64,000 nt of DNA, taken from positions 258,650,229-258,714,228 of the forward strand of contig CM051459.1 of the NCBI GenBank assembly GCA_028095005.1. Reading direction: 5' to 3'. The notes below the pieces were generated by a model, which saw only the letters and a program-made list of their open reading frames with translations, was not told the DNA's origin and searched no databases. The stretch comes from Rhynchospora pubera (lineage: Eukaryota > Streptophyta > Magnoliopsida > Poales > Cyperaceae). Below, in pieces: positions 1 to 10,832 of the stretch. The translations under genes were made by a program, and so were the position numbers. Position 1 is the first letter of the stretch. Every line of letters begins with the position of its first letter.

Positions 1-480
1 TCTGAATCGTACCGTACCTCAAGATGTGTTCGTTGGATATGTCCAAACCATCTCAAATTATGTTTGATCAACTTCTCTTATATCGGTGCAACTCTAACTA
101 TATCCCTTCTTTCATTATTTTTAATCTGATCCCTGCTCATATAGTTACATATCCACCGAAAATATGCAATTATGCATTTATGCTACACTTATTTTCTGGA
201 TGTGTCATCTTTTAGTAGTCCAATATTTTACACCATACAACATCGCAGGTCTAATCACCATCCTATAAAACTTTCTTTTTAGTTTCTACGGGACTTTCTT
301 ATCACATAAGATGCTGAATGCTTATTGCCATTTCACATACCCTACTTTTATCCTATGATAGACATCTTCATCTATCTCACCGTCACTTTGCAGCATCGAA
401 TCCAAGTATCGAAAAGTGTCCTTCATGTGCACTGCTTGTCCAATCCAACTCATTATGATTTTCATCGAAGCATATTCTAC
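1..480 (-). mobile_element. RTE-type LINE reverse-transcriptase remnant (3' part)
   Basis: Read on the minus strand, this stretch gives degraded pieces of the C-terminal part of an RTE-clade LINE ORF2. Around 320-420 it reads like FRYLGS..QSDGEIDEDV, around 240-300 like KFY..V.RPAMLYG, and around 20-80 like LRWFGHIQRTHLEV. These blocks occur in the family order. Frameshifts and stops break it, so it is dead, and it runs off the window at base 1. The family assignment comes from memory of the protein blocks. Confidence 0.7.
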
Positions 481-1135
481 GTTTTAATTTTTTTTTACTT
501 TTTTACCTTGCTTTACAATCCAACTCATTATGATTTCCAATTTTAGTATAAAAAATATTATTTTTTTTATCTTTTTAGATATGCCACATTTGATATAATA
601 CTGTTAATCTATTTTTTTCCTTTCTTTCTTTGTGTTAGCTCGATGACTCGAAAGTTTTCAGTAGATACTTTGATGGCTGCAAATTTATCGGTCTCTTTAT
701 TGATGTTTGCGTTGGTTTTTTTATTTGATCACCATGCATTAATATTTGAACTATTTGATTCATCATGCATTAATTTTTGTATTATTTGATTTGATCATCA
801 TGCAACATGCATTTTTGAACTGTTGTTAAAATTATTTTTTTTATTCTCCAGTGTGTCTGTTGTAATGGAAAACTATATCTGTGCACAATCTTAAGAGCAG
901 AAAAAATAAAATGATAAATATATAGTTTAGATTTCTTATAAACTTTCAGATCCAACACATTGTAAAAACGAAATATTTGAAAATCGCTATTGCAAAGAAC
1001 AAATGACAAAACAAACTCAGACTGAGAGTGATTTCCAAGTTCCAAAATGAAAGTTTGGAAGATGATTAAAACTAGTAGGAAAGAATTGTAGCCTCGACTT
1101 TACAAATTTAACTTTGGCAATTTATTTTTTTACAG
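481..1135. other. AT-rich gene-free stretch
   Basis: No open frame with coding character and no recognisable repeat boundary was seen. A loose repeat of the motif TTTGATCATCATGCA occurs around 720-800. Confidence 0.5.
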
Positions 1136-1140
1136 CAACT

Positions 1141-2897
1141 TGTTGGAGTTATGTCCTAGAAGTCAATAATTTAATGACTTAAATATTATTTAATATTATG
1201 GATGATATTTTATCATCTGTTCCTAGGTTTATTATTGACAGATCATTCAGGTTGGGGATCTGAATTGTGGATCTCTATGGATCGTTCTTTAGAATGATAA
1301 TATTAAATCTAAACTGTCCATAATCTTGATAATTAACAAGGAACATTAATTATCATATAAGATTAGTATGCAAGTTAGGTGATGATTAAGTTCTACAGAT
1401 CATAGATAAGGAGTTACCAGCTTAATTGCATATGCGTATGTTATGGAACGTAGTATAGGACTTGATCCATCGAAATAAATATATGGATTGTGTTACTTGT
1501 CATTATTTATTTCGTTATGATTTTGGTTCTAAGTTTGAGATGTTTATCTTTTCTACATGAGGATAGGTTCTATAAATATCGTCTACCGCTGATTCCCAAT
1601 AAGGGCTGCTATACGGACTTTTATTTATGTTCTCTTGAATTGTGCGGGGAAAAGTTAATCATCAAGAAAACCGTATATCCCTCATTAATTAACTTAGTGA
1701 GTGACGATATCTGTTTGGGCCCCTTGATGGAGATAGATTGTTTGCTAGCAACTGATACAATTATCTCTAGATCAAGAAATGTATAATCTGCAATAATGAC
1801 ACATTCCTATCTTGGATTATACGATGATATCGTGAGACATAAAAATCAAAATAGAGAATTATTTTTATTCTCTTATGCATGATTTAAATATTGTAGCAGT
1901 ATACTATTTATGCGAATTGGGAATCATAACGTGTTGTTAGATACTGCTTATGATTTTTGAAAAATAAATAGAGATTTGTTTTCATGTCCAACATAACAAA
2001 AATTATCAAAGGGTCACACAAATAGAGATTCAACCAAACAGTGCATTATTTATTTATTCGCAACAGTGCGTATTGCGGAAATATGATAAGTTGATTAATT
2101 AATTATATACCGTTATAATTAATTAAGTTAAATGGATCATATGGAAATAAATTAATGTATTAGCTAATCCTATAATAATTATTAATTAGTTAACAATTTT
2201 AGCTCAACACAATTTAATATAAATAGTTATATTAATTTATTGGGCCAATATGTATGTATTAAATATATAGCCCAATTAAAGAGCAATTGGAGTAGCTTCT
2301 AATTATGTGAATTAGAGGCTTAATTAAAAGAGTTGAGAGGCCCATTTTGAGCCCAATAGCGGCCGGCCATATGAGGTAGGTGGGATGACAATCTTGTAAA
2401 TAGATGGTTGGTGATAGGTAGGGATTGCACTATATATAGAGATGTATAGATGCAAAATTGAAACTTATCTCTTTCCTAACCCTAGTCTCCATTTCTCTCC
2501 CTCCTTGGCCGTCGGCCTTATCTCCTCTCTCTCTCCATTAGCTCATGAGTTGAGCAATATTCTCTCCACTAATTAAATTGTTAATTAAGGAAGAAGAGAG
2601 AATACCGTTGGGATTAGCTTTGCTCTCTTTGAATCGCTAACACGAATCAACTAGAGCATGGTTAATCTCTAGGTGGACTCGAGGCGACTCTGGCGAAGTG
2701 GTGGAGACGTGCACGCCACCGACTCCAAAGCCAAGGATCGAGCCTTCTAGTTACGACACTAGAAGAGGTGAAACCTCCTATTCTCTTTTTTTTGTGTGTT
2801 GAATGACTTTTGCACTAAATTTACTTTTGCATGAATGTTAATTGTGATTAATTAAATGTAATCAGCTAAAAAATTAAAATTTGTGCATTTCCTAACA
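1141..2897. mobile_element. Solo LTR of an LTR retrotransposon, 1757 bp, TSD CAACT
   Basis: The block begins TGTTGGAG and ends TCCTAACA, so the ends form the TG...CA inverted termini of a plant LTR (TGTTGGA against TGTTAGGA). It is flanked by the perfect 5-bp direct repeat CAACT at 1136-1140 and 2898-2902. A TATA-like string (ctatatatagag) near 2430 followed by a CT-rich leader fits the U3/R junction. No internal gag-pol and no second LTR are present, so it is best read as a solo LTR left by recombination between two LTRs. Orientation is suggested as plus by the TATA position but is not certain. Its right end lies 280 bp upstream of the RPL27a start codon. Confidence 0.85.
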
Positions 2898-2974
2898 CAA
2901 CTTGGGAACTTTTGATGGAACAATCGATTTCTTATCTTGGTCCTATAAGGCTTTGTTAATTCATCACTCTTCGT

Positions 2975-3177
2975 TCTGGATAATAAATGGCCCACAGAAA
3001 ACCCATCAGCCGAAGATTTCTAAAGAGAGGCCCAAATTATTCTAACCAGAGCCCAGAATTATTCAAGCCAATCTCACATATATAAAAATGATCCCCGATC
3101 AAACCCTAGCCCCGCTTTATTTCTCCCGCCGCCACCTCGTCACTCTCTCTTCTCTCTTCCCAAACCCTAATCGCGCC
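2975..3177 (+). promoter_or_regulatory. RPL27a promoter: GGCCCA (site II-like) motifs, TATA box, CT-rich leader
   Basis: GGCCCA-type motifs occur in aatggcccaca (about 2987) and gaggcccaaat (about 3029). A TATA box (tatataaa) lies at 3079-3086. Telo-box-like AAACCCTA copies and a CT-rich leader precede the ATG at 3178. This set is characteristic of plant cytosolic ribosomal-protein promoters. The TATA position puts the transcription start after about 3105, so the upstream in-frame ATG at 3088 should not be in the mRNA. Confidence 0.7.
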
Positions 3178-3288
3178 ATGACGACCCGGTTCAAGAAAAA
3201 CAGGAAGAAGAGAGGCCACGTGAGCGCCGGCCATGGTCGTATCGGCAAGCACCGCAAGCATACGGGTGGTCGTGGTAACGCCGGAGGT

Positions 3289-3326
<38 letters not shown>

Positions 3327-3618
3327 TGGTTTCTTCGGGAAGGTGGGTATGCGCTACTTCCACAAGCTCCGCAACAAGTTCCACTGCCCGACAGTGAACG
3401 TGGAGAAGCTCTGGTCGATGGTGCCTGAGGACGTGAAGGCCAAGGCCAGTGGCGAGGCGGCGGCGCCGATGCTGGATGTGACCCAGTTCGGGTACTTCAA
3501 GGTGCTAGGCAAGGGGAAGTTGCCGACTCAGCCCATGGTTGTCAAGGCCAAGCTCATCTCCAAGATCGCCGAGAAGAAGATCAAGGCGGCTGGTGGCGCT
3601 GTTGTATTGACTGCGTGA
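3178..3618 (+). CDS. RPL27A: 60S ribosomal protein L27a (uL15), cytosolic
   Basis: A single open frame of 146 residues starts MTTRFKKNRKKRGHVSAGHG and carries the highly conserved family blocks GRIGKHRKH.GGRGNAGG, HHHRI.FDKYHPGYFGK-like and a C-terminal Lys-rich tail. uL15 is a structural protein of the large cytosolic ribosomal subunit that binds 28S rRNA through its basic N-terminal extension. Length and start match plant L27a exactly. The ATG at 3178 is chosen over an in-frame ATG 90 bp upstream, because the latter only adds leader sequence (translated 5' UTR) and lies next to the TATA box. There is no intron in the CDS. Third positions are GC-rich, as in the other housekeeping exons here, in contrast to the AT-rich flanks. 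A solo LTR ends 280 bp upstream. Confidence 0.97.
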
Positions 3619-4197
3619 GGTTTAGATCTGAGCTGCTTATTATTATTAGGTTTTCTTTTTTGTTGTGAATTTTATGGTGGTTCGATCCGTTGTTGAGTCT
3701 TTTGATACTATGAGATATCACTTTGTTTTGTTGCTTGCTGGAAGAAGTTGTGTTCAATTACAATCAGGTCATATCTTTTGTTGCTTTGCTGCTTTTGCTA
3801 GTTCTTTGGTATAGGAGATCCAATTTACTCTGTCAACTGGAATTGAACTTCATTGCAGCGAAAATTTAGTACCTTAGTTGGAAGTTAATCAGGCCTTATT
3901 CTCAGACATTTGATGCTTATAGGATATACTTTTCCATGAAATGAATTTACAACTCAGTTTGATTTCTTTTCTCATTTCAGAAATATGTTGGTCTATATTT
4001 GCTAAGTATGAGTTTATTTAATACCAACTTTGCCTCATAATGTATACTGTGAACTGTACAATTGAACCTCAAAACATTGCATCATCTATTTATCACATTT
4101 ATGTAATCTTGAATCAGTCTCCTCATTGTACACATTTTCTGCAATGTAGCTTGCAGAATGCCAAATCTTGCCCTCAGTTTGGATAACTAGATAAATC
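3619..4197 (+). other. RPL27a 3' flank, no further gene
   Basis: T-rich sequence directly after the stop codon looks like a plant 3' UTR. No open frame of note follows before the first MITE. Confidence 0.5.
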
Positions 4198-4355
4198 GGG
4201 CCCGTTTGGACCTCTTAGGAATAAGAGGACTAGTCTCCTCTTAGACGAAAATTTATTTCTAATTATCTAAACTCTTCTCAAAGTTATACACTTCCCAACG
4301 TTTTCCGCCTAGAAATAGACTATGCTTCTTATTTTTAAGGGATCCAAACGGCCCC
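4198..4355. mobile_element. MITE with GTTTGGA/TCCAAAC termini, copy 1
   Basis: It starts GGGCCCGTTTGGA and ends TCCAAACGGCCCC, giving inverted termini over about 158 bp. The interior carries, in reverse orientation, the family core GGGAAGTGTGTAACTT...GAAGAGTTTAGAT shared with copies at 4441, 44108 and 45710. A clear target duplication was not found. The ends resemble PIF/Harbinger or hAT MITEs. Confidence 0.65.
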
Positions 4356-4440
4356 TAAAAAACATCATTCTTGTAACTTATCTCAAAAATCTTTGACTGA
4401 CTAGTCAATAATAGTTAGTTATACCTCAATCTTGACCTAT

Positions 4441-4629
4441 GGCTCCGTTTGGATACGTTGAGAATAAGGTAGGAAGAAGGAATAAGGGAAGAAATTTATT
4501 GAGAAGAGGTAAATTTATTGGGAAGTGTGTAACTTTTGTGAAGAGTTTGGATGGTTAGAAATAAATTTATTGGTAAAAAGTGGTTATTCTTTATTCCTTA
4601 TTCCGGGAAGAAGCCATCCAAACGAAGCC
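4441..4629. mobile_element. MITE with GTTTGGAT termini, copy 2, possible TSD TAT
   Basis: It starts GGCTCCGTTTGGAT and ends ATCCAAACGAAGCC. It is flanked by TAT on both sides (4438-4440 and 4630-4632), a 3-bp duplication compatible with PIF/Harbinger. The core around 4515-4555 (TTTATTGGGAAGTGTGTAAC) is the same as in the other three copies. Confidence 0.7.
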
Positions 4630-5132
4630 TATTTTATGCTGAAAATATTGAAGTTTTGACTCTCCAACTTAATTAGGACCTAAAATACTGATGGTTTAAG
4701 CTATGTTGAGCACTAGATATCTCATCGTTGCTAGTATTGTGTGTTTACTCAAGACTCGGACGTGATTGACATTCTAGACTAAAATCAAAAGAATATCTAT
4801 CTATACTGCAATAGATTTACTTTAAGACATGCTCACATGCATGAAATAGGGGTTGGAATGAGAAGAAAAAGGTTAAGACGAGATGAATCAATTTACACTG
4901 AATTAAAAGTTGTAACAAAGTATTGTCTTCTACGTAGATGCAAATTCTATTTTCCTATTACCCTCTGGACCTCTGCCGTCATCTTCCTTTGAAACAATTG
5001 AACAGGGGAGCAGGGTCTTTCATTCCTGCTCCCGTATCTCCTCTTTTGAAGCTGAGCTATGTTTGACATCATCCTTTACAAGAATAATCATATTACCAAT
5101 AATGTGCGTTCAAAACGATGTTTTCGTCTTAA

Positions 5133-5160
5133 CTAGTGGAAATTCGCGCGTTGCGCGATC
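5133..5160 (-). mobile_element. Probable Helitron 3' terminus
   Basis: On the minus strand the sequence runs into a GC hairpin (cgcgcaacgcgcg), then a short spacer, then CACTAG followed by T. This is the usual Helitron 3' end: a hairpin about 10 bp before CTRR, inserted at an A/T dinucleotide. The 5' end (expected TC..., at higher coordinates) was not located, so the length is unknown. Confidence 0.5.
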
Positions 5161-5344
5161 TATTTTTAATATATTTTTGTTAGATTGGTTACTATAAGGC
5201 TACTTTAATATGCTGTGCAATTTCTTTATTTTTCTCTTCATTTGGTCAATGGTATAATCAAGCATCAGATATATGAAGACTATAGCATGTTCAATTTACT
5301 AAATATCATAATGCTATCCTAGTGAGGAAGGCACTTGATATAAA

Positions 5345-5348
<4 letters not shown>

Positions 5349-5393
<45 letters not shown>
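5349..5393. repeat. (AT)n microsatellite, about 45 bp, flanked by a 15-bp direct repeat
   Basis: Uninterrupted AT repeat. The string agtgaggaaggcact occurs on both sides (5321-5335 and 5393-5407). Confidence 0.9.
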
Positions 5394-5397
<4 letters not shown>

Positions 5398-5407
5398 GGA
5401 AGGCACT

Positions 5408-6303
5408 CGGATCATCAATTTATAAATAAATAAAATAAAATAATGATTAACGTCGAATATAACTTGATTAGTGCATGGGTGATGTACAGTGTCCCACACG
5501 AAATATTAATCAGTGCATCTGAAACATTGGACAATATTAATGATTTGCATCAATATAAAATAAGACATTAATGCAAAATTTTTGCCTAATATTTTAAACT
5601 CAGGAAAATATAGAATTTTGTATAACTCGATTGTTGATAATATCATGGGAATCTAAATAAAATTCGATGAAATAAATATGCTATCCAGAAACTCCTCGAC
5701 AAAACTCTTGGAGTCCATTAAATGTTGGCTTGCCTCCTCTCTAAATTTGTCATGTATCATTTTTTGCTTCGCAGTTTGTTCTGCATTATTAAAAAAAAAT
5801 GGCAAAATGATATTTGCTCATATGCCCTCGCCAAAGTGAGATATAATCATAAAACATTGGAGTACCTTGGAATTTTGATTCCAGCTCCTTCCTCTTTTGA
5901 TTTACTAATTACTCCCCATGAGCTTCTTTCTGGTTAGATAGGATCTTGATATATAGCTGATTTGAGAAACATTTGATTCGAATAGTTAAATTTATAATCA
6001 TAAATGCATTCTTATGTGTTCTCTTGCATCTAGATTTCAATATCCTTTAGTTTCTTTTCAATCTCCTCAGTGGCAACAGAGAGTATTTTGAATCTCTTTT
6101 TTTTATCTGCATCTTCATCTTCAATTTGAGTTTTCTTAGAACAATGGTTAGGTGACATATAACATTGTTCTAAGACAAATTAAGATCTAAGAAAACCAAC
6201 TGAAAGCAATCTTCAATTAAACTCTATCCTCCGAAGAGAACTACTTGAGGATGTGTGTGAACGTTTCAGCATGAAAACTATTTAATCTCCAAGACAAAGA
6301 GCT
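5408..6303. other. AT-rich gene-free stretch
   Basis: No supported gene or transposon boundary was seen here. Confidence 0.5.
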
Positions 6304-8798
6304 TGCTAACAAATTGTTTGGGAATTTGATTCAATGTCCTCAGATCCACTGCTCTCTTCTCCTAAAAAAGAAAAGAGTAATACAAATTTAAGATAATTAA
6401 CTATGTGAATCGCAAAAATGGAATGAAAAACATATAGAATTGACAGACTAATATCAAAGCTATCAATTGGAGTGGTGGGGACTGGGGATAGTTGTGTGGT
6501 GCTCCTTTTTGCTTCTTTTTTCATTACTTTGGCCATTGTTGTTGTCTTGACTGGTAATGATTGTTCAATGGGGGTCTTTGGAGAGGAGAATAGGTTGTTA
6601 GTTCATCTATAATCTATAATCTGACAAATATTGTTCCTAAACTATGATTTTCTATACTTGATTCAGCACCTATCAGTCAGATCAGGTATCAATAAAAATG
6701 CAGTGTTCGTATTAAATTGATGATTCATCAAGGATCAAGGCTAAATTGGAGGATCACCAACAGAAGAAATTGTAAGGTGCGAATTACATACCGTATCAGC
6801 AGGATATATTAGCATAATTCACATGTGAATCTGTATTTTTTTTTTTTTGAAGAATCCATTTTCATGACTGCACTATGTACTCTGAATGACTTCCTCTGGG
6901 GTAGTATGAGATGGCATTAGCACCTCTTTCAACCTCAAGTTCTGGTGACTTTGTTTCTGACATGAGACAACTATGTCTAGTGTCATCCTGAAATAATGAA
7001 ATTAAGGAAAAAGGTACATTTAAATATAGAAGAAAACTATAACCTTCATAAAAGAAGCAGTACTGTTGTTTGATCAATATTATAATCACCGATAAACATT
7101 AGCAAAGGGCATAAACATAATCCTAATTTATTTGGGGAAAAAAGACATCTAATGCATTTTTCCTATCACACAATGCTAAGACGACATTGTAACGTAGGCA
7201 ATGCTTAACAAATGTATTTGGATGAAACTTACAATAGTTGCAAATATGAAGAGAAACAATCACCGACTCATCTAGTGAGCAGAAGATGCCAGCTGAGAAA
7301 AATAGAAAAATCGTAATCACACATCAACATAACTATAATGCATCCAAATGCATCATTATAAGCTGAAATAAATACTGATAGGCAAAACATAAATAATATC
7401 AAATTTAAAATGATCCAATTTTGCTCCCAGAAATCTGAAGCAATCTGATCTGTTAACCAAACCACAATTCACTATTTGTAGCCTAAGATGTAAAGTTATT
7501 TATATAAAAAAAAGATGCCAAATGAATAAAGTAATAAATAAACAAAAGTAGCACGATGACAATTCATAGCTGTGAGCATGTCTATAACACAACAGATATT
7601 AAAGCAGTGTATATAAGGCGATTATTTAAAAGATCTATTACCTCACTTTTGTGCAATAGTACGAAATGAATCTTTCTAAGATGAAGCTCATCCTTATACC
7701 AGCTGTATTTCTTCTAACCCATCATGAACCAAGTGCAATAAACTTTCTGAAATTAGCAAGAAGTACAATTTATGAGTTAGTACTATACACAGTACTCGTT
7801 AGTTCCTATCATAATCCAAAGTTTGAAAATCAGATTTTCTCAATTGCAAGTAGGTAAAAATAAGCAACATAGTTTCCTATGTGAAGAAATTTTAAGACAG
7901 AATAATCCAATTTAATATATTACAGTATGGACAATGCAAATAAACATCACTCACTTCATGTTATGTTGCACGTTAGCCAAATTCAGTTAGAGACACTAAG
8001 TGAAAAAAAACGTGAAAAGTATCATCATAAATATGTAGGTTCATCTAGTCCTAGTGACCATATATTTTTTTTCCTTGAAATAGACATCAAGAACACATTG
8101 ATAATGAATAAATTAAATACATAAATCAGAATATGCAGTAATAAGCAACTGCAACTCAGATGACAAAAAAAAAAACCTAACTAAATGCAAACTATTTCTA
8201 AACTATAAAACCAACAACAGAAATACAATGCCATATTATCAATAGCAAGAAAAGTAAGTTCCTTGCATTCCAACTTCCACTAATCAACGGCTTAGTAAGG
8301 CAGATCACAGAGTAGAAACAAAAAAAAAGAGAAAGTCTAGGAAAAATAAGAATGCATGAACTGTACTATAAGGAATGCACATAAGAAAAATTATTCGTCA
8401 ATAAGAAAAGGAACACAAAAAATTGCATAAACCTGAAGAAGATTAAACTCAAGAAACCAGTGTTGCAACATTGTAGCCTCTATAGAAGGTAGAGACCTGA
8501 CAATAATCCTAAAGTTTGAAGCAAGAAAATTACAGAGAAAAAAAATCCAATTAGCATAAGACTAACGCAAATCAGAAATCCCTCTGAGAAAGTAATACCA
8601 CATGAAAGGAAGATTAGCAAGAAAATTAGAGACATCGGAAGAACTGCAACCAAGGAAAAAAAAAGTAAGAACAACAGAGAAGAGGAACATCGTGCCCGAA
8701 AACCTCAATCTTCACCTTCTCTTCCTTAAATCCTCCATAAACTGCATGATCTTCTCATCTCCTCTGCCTCCTCCGATCAAATAGCGAATCAGTTGCAT
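6304..8798 (-). CDS. Unidentified multi-exon gene; 5' exons chain, 3' exons uncertain
   Basis: I do not recognise the product. Five exons join with GT-AG borders and compatible phases: 8798-8716 (starting MQLIRYLIGGGRGDEK), 8508-8433 (ending ATMLQHWFLEFNLLQ), 7713-7642 (KKYSWYKDELHLRKIH...), 7482-7458 and 7292-7233 (GIFCSLDESVIVSLHICNY). An upstream in-frame TAG fixes the start at 8798. Further coding-looking blocks follow near 6990-6870, near 6590-6480 (Ser/Thr/Pro-rich with TTQLSPVPTTPIDSF) and 6359-6304 (acidic tail EESSGSEDIESNS). The joins from the fifth exon to these are not settled, because the obvious phase gives a stop. Basic N-terminal and acidic, low-complexity C-terminal parts are visible, with no signal peptide and no known catalytic motif. 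A purine-rich stretch at 8880-9130 may be a 5' UTR exon. It could also be a decayed gene. Confidence 0.45.
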
Positions 8799-9239
8799 TG
8801 CATGAGGTCTTAGATTCAGAAAGAGTAGAAAATTAAGCTAAAAACTACGAATCGCTTTTCTAAAATGATTTTTATCTTTACAGCCTCGACAGATAGCAAA
8901 AAATGAAAAGAGAATCTAGTACAGAGTTGAAAAGGAGAGAGAGAGAAAGACTGAGAACTCTCCAGAAGAAGGGATCTGGGAGAGAGCACCGATCACAGCG
9001 TCGTACAGGAACCACCACATGGGGTATTTCATCTATCCGGTCCGTCGAAGGGATCTGGGAGAAAGCAGGAGAGAGACTATCGAGGTGAGAGAAATCCATC
9101 GAACGGAGAAGAAGACGCGAATCAGATGGCTAAGATCGATCGAAAGAAACGAACGGTCTAGATTGAATTACTGTTCTTCAATAGTGCTAACTACAGTAGG
9201 TGAGTGGAACGGCTATTTATATATGTTTTGATTGATGTT

Positions 9240-10390
9240 ACTGTGTGCTACGTTACTGTTGTCATTGCACAATGACAGCACCCTCGAAGGTCGAAGCTAC
9301 CGCTTTGCAATTGTCCATGGAACTGAACTGGAGGTACATAGCGAGAAAGAAAAGAGCTGCCAGGATCGAAATTTTTGCATCTTCAATCATTCAAATTTAT
9401 CGCTGTTAGTAAATGAAATATGCGCTTTTAGGGCTTTAACAATGTATTTTATTCAGCATGACAATATGTATGATTGAAGAAAAAAAAAAATTTAGTGTCC
9501 CTCGTCATAACACTGAACATGGCAGTATGAAATTGAAGGTGCCAAGTCCAAAAATGTAAAACTTTGACATTTGAAATTGGCTCCTCCTAAAGTTATTATT
9601 TGCCATTACAAATTTAAGCAAGGTGGATGAAAGGTTTTTGTTTTTTTTCTAGTCGTCTGTTCGACAACTTCGACCGGACAATTTAAGTGAGATAAAGTGA
9701 AAAGCACTAAAAGTTTTTTGTGTTTTGAAGTGTAATTTTTTTCTTTTTGTTGTGCACAAAATAAATGTAAAAGCAAGTCACTCGCAAAGTGTAGTTATGT
9801 TGTCTCCTGTCATTCTTTGTTATAGCAATCTTCTAGATAAACAGAGTAACGATGTACGACATCATTTTTAAATAAACTCACGAGTTTCAAAATTAATATT
9901 ATTCACAAATACTAGTAAAATAATTTGCGCGCGCCATCGACATAGAATATTAGAATTCAGAGTTTAATGCAAAGTAATTTATGAACTTCAATCTTTTCTT
10001 TCGAAGATAAAATTTATACACTATCAAGTTTGTAAGAAAATGTATACAAATAGTATAAAAAAAACTAAAATGGACAAAAAAAATATACTTGCGAATTAAC
10101 TATTCTTTTATAACATAGGAGACAGAAAATGAGATTTACACATTAAAAGAGAGGTTAATTAATTGAAGGACAGAGAACCAGAAGGGATATATCAGTTTTT
10201 CGGTAATCTCACCTCAATAAAAGAGCTATTTATCAAAAAAAAATTAAGAAAAATTATTGCCGACAAAAGTAGAAGCAAATATGGGTTTTACTTTTACATC
10301 TCTGTTTTTTTTGCATTATAAAAAAAATCGATCATTTCACAAATCATTTTCACCTCTGGGAATTTGGATACATCGTACGATCAAAGTAAC
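9240..10390. other. Gene-free spacer between the unidentified gene and NDUFA6
   Basis: AT-rich DNA with short A and T runs. No convincing open frame, transposon end or RNA gene was seen. Confidence 0.5.
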
Positions 10391-10393
10391 TGC

Positions 10394-10399
10394 CACGTG
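10394..10399. promoter_or_regulatory. G-box CACGTG upstream of the NDUFA6 gene
   Basis: The palindrome CACGTG sits about 170 bp upstream of the ATG at 10571, within tgccacgtgtt. G-boxes bind plant bZIP and bHLH factors. No TATA box is obvious. Function is inferred from position only. Confidence 0.4.
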
Positions 10400-10570
10400 T
10401 TAAAATCCAAAACGTCTAACAGCACACTGCAGGCGTCCAGTCCCAAACCCAACCCAACCATCTCGTCTGGGTCTAGCTCTAGCAGCTCAAGCTAGGTTTC
10501 CACATTCCAACCAGCGCTACGATACGAATCGAAACTCGATCGGAAGCAGCGAAGCGAAGCGAAGAGAGCA

Positions 10571-10781
10571 ATGGCGTTCACGATGAGGGCCGTGAAGGTG
10601 CCGCCGAACTCGGCGTCTCTGGAGGAGGCGAGGCACCGCGTCTTCGACTTCTTCAGGACGGCGTGCCGCTCCCTTCCCTCCGTCATGGAGATCTACAACC
10701 TCGACGATGTCGTCACCATCTCCCAGCTCCGATCCACCATCTCCGCCCAGATCCGCCAGAATGCTCACATCACTAATCCCA

Positions 10782-10832
<51 letters not shown>

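Noticed and set aside
3088..3177. 30-codon N-terminal extension of RPL27a from an upstream in-frame ATG
   Set aside because: It overlaps the TATA box area, reads as leader sequence, and is absent from the conserved protein family.
9905..9940. Second Helitron end (ACTAGT followed by GCGCGCGCC)
   Set aside because: The hairpin is not convincing and spacing to CTAG is off.
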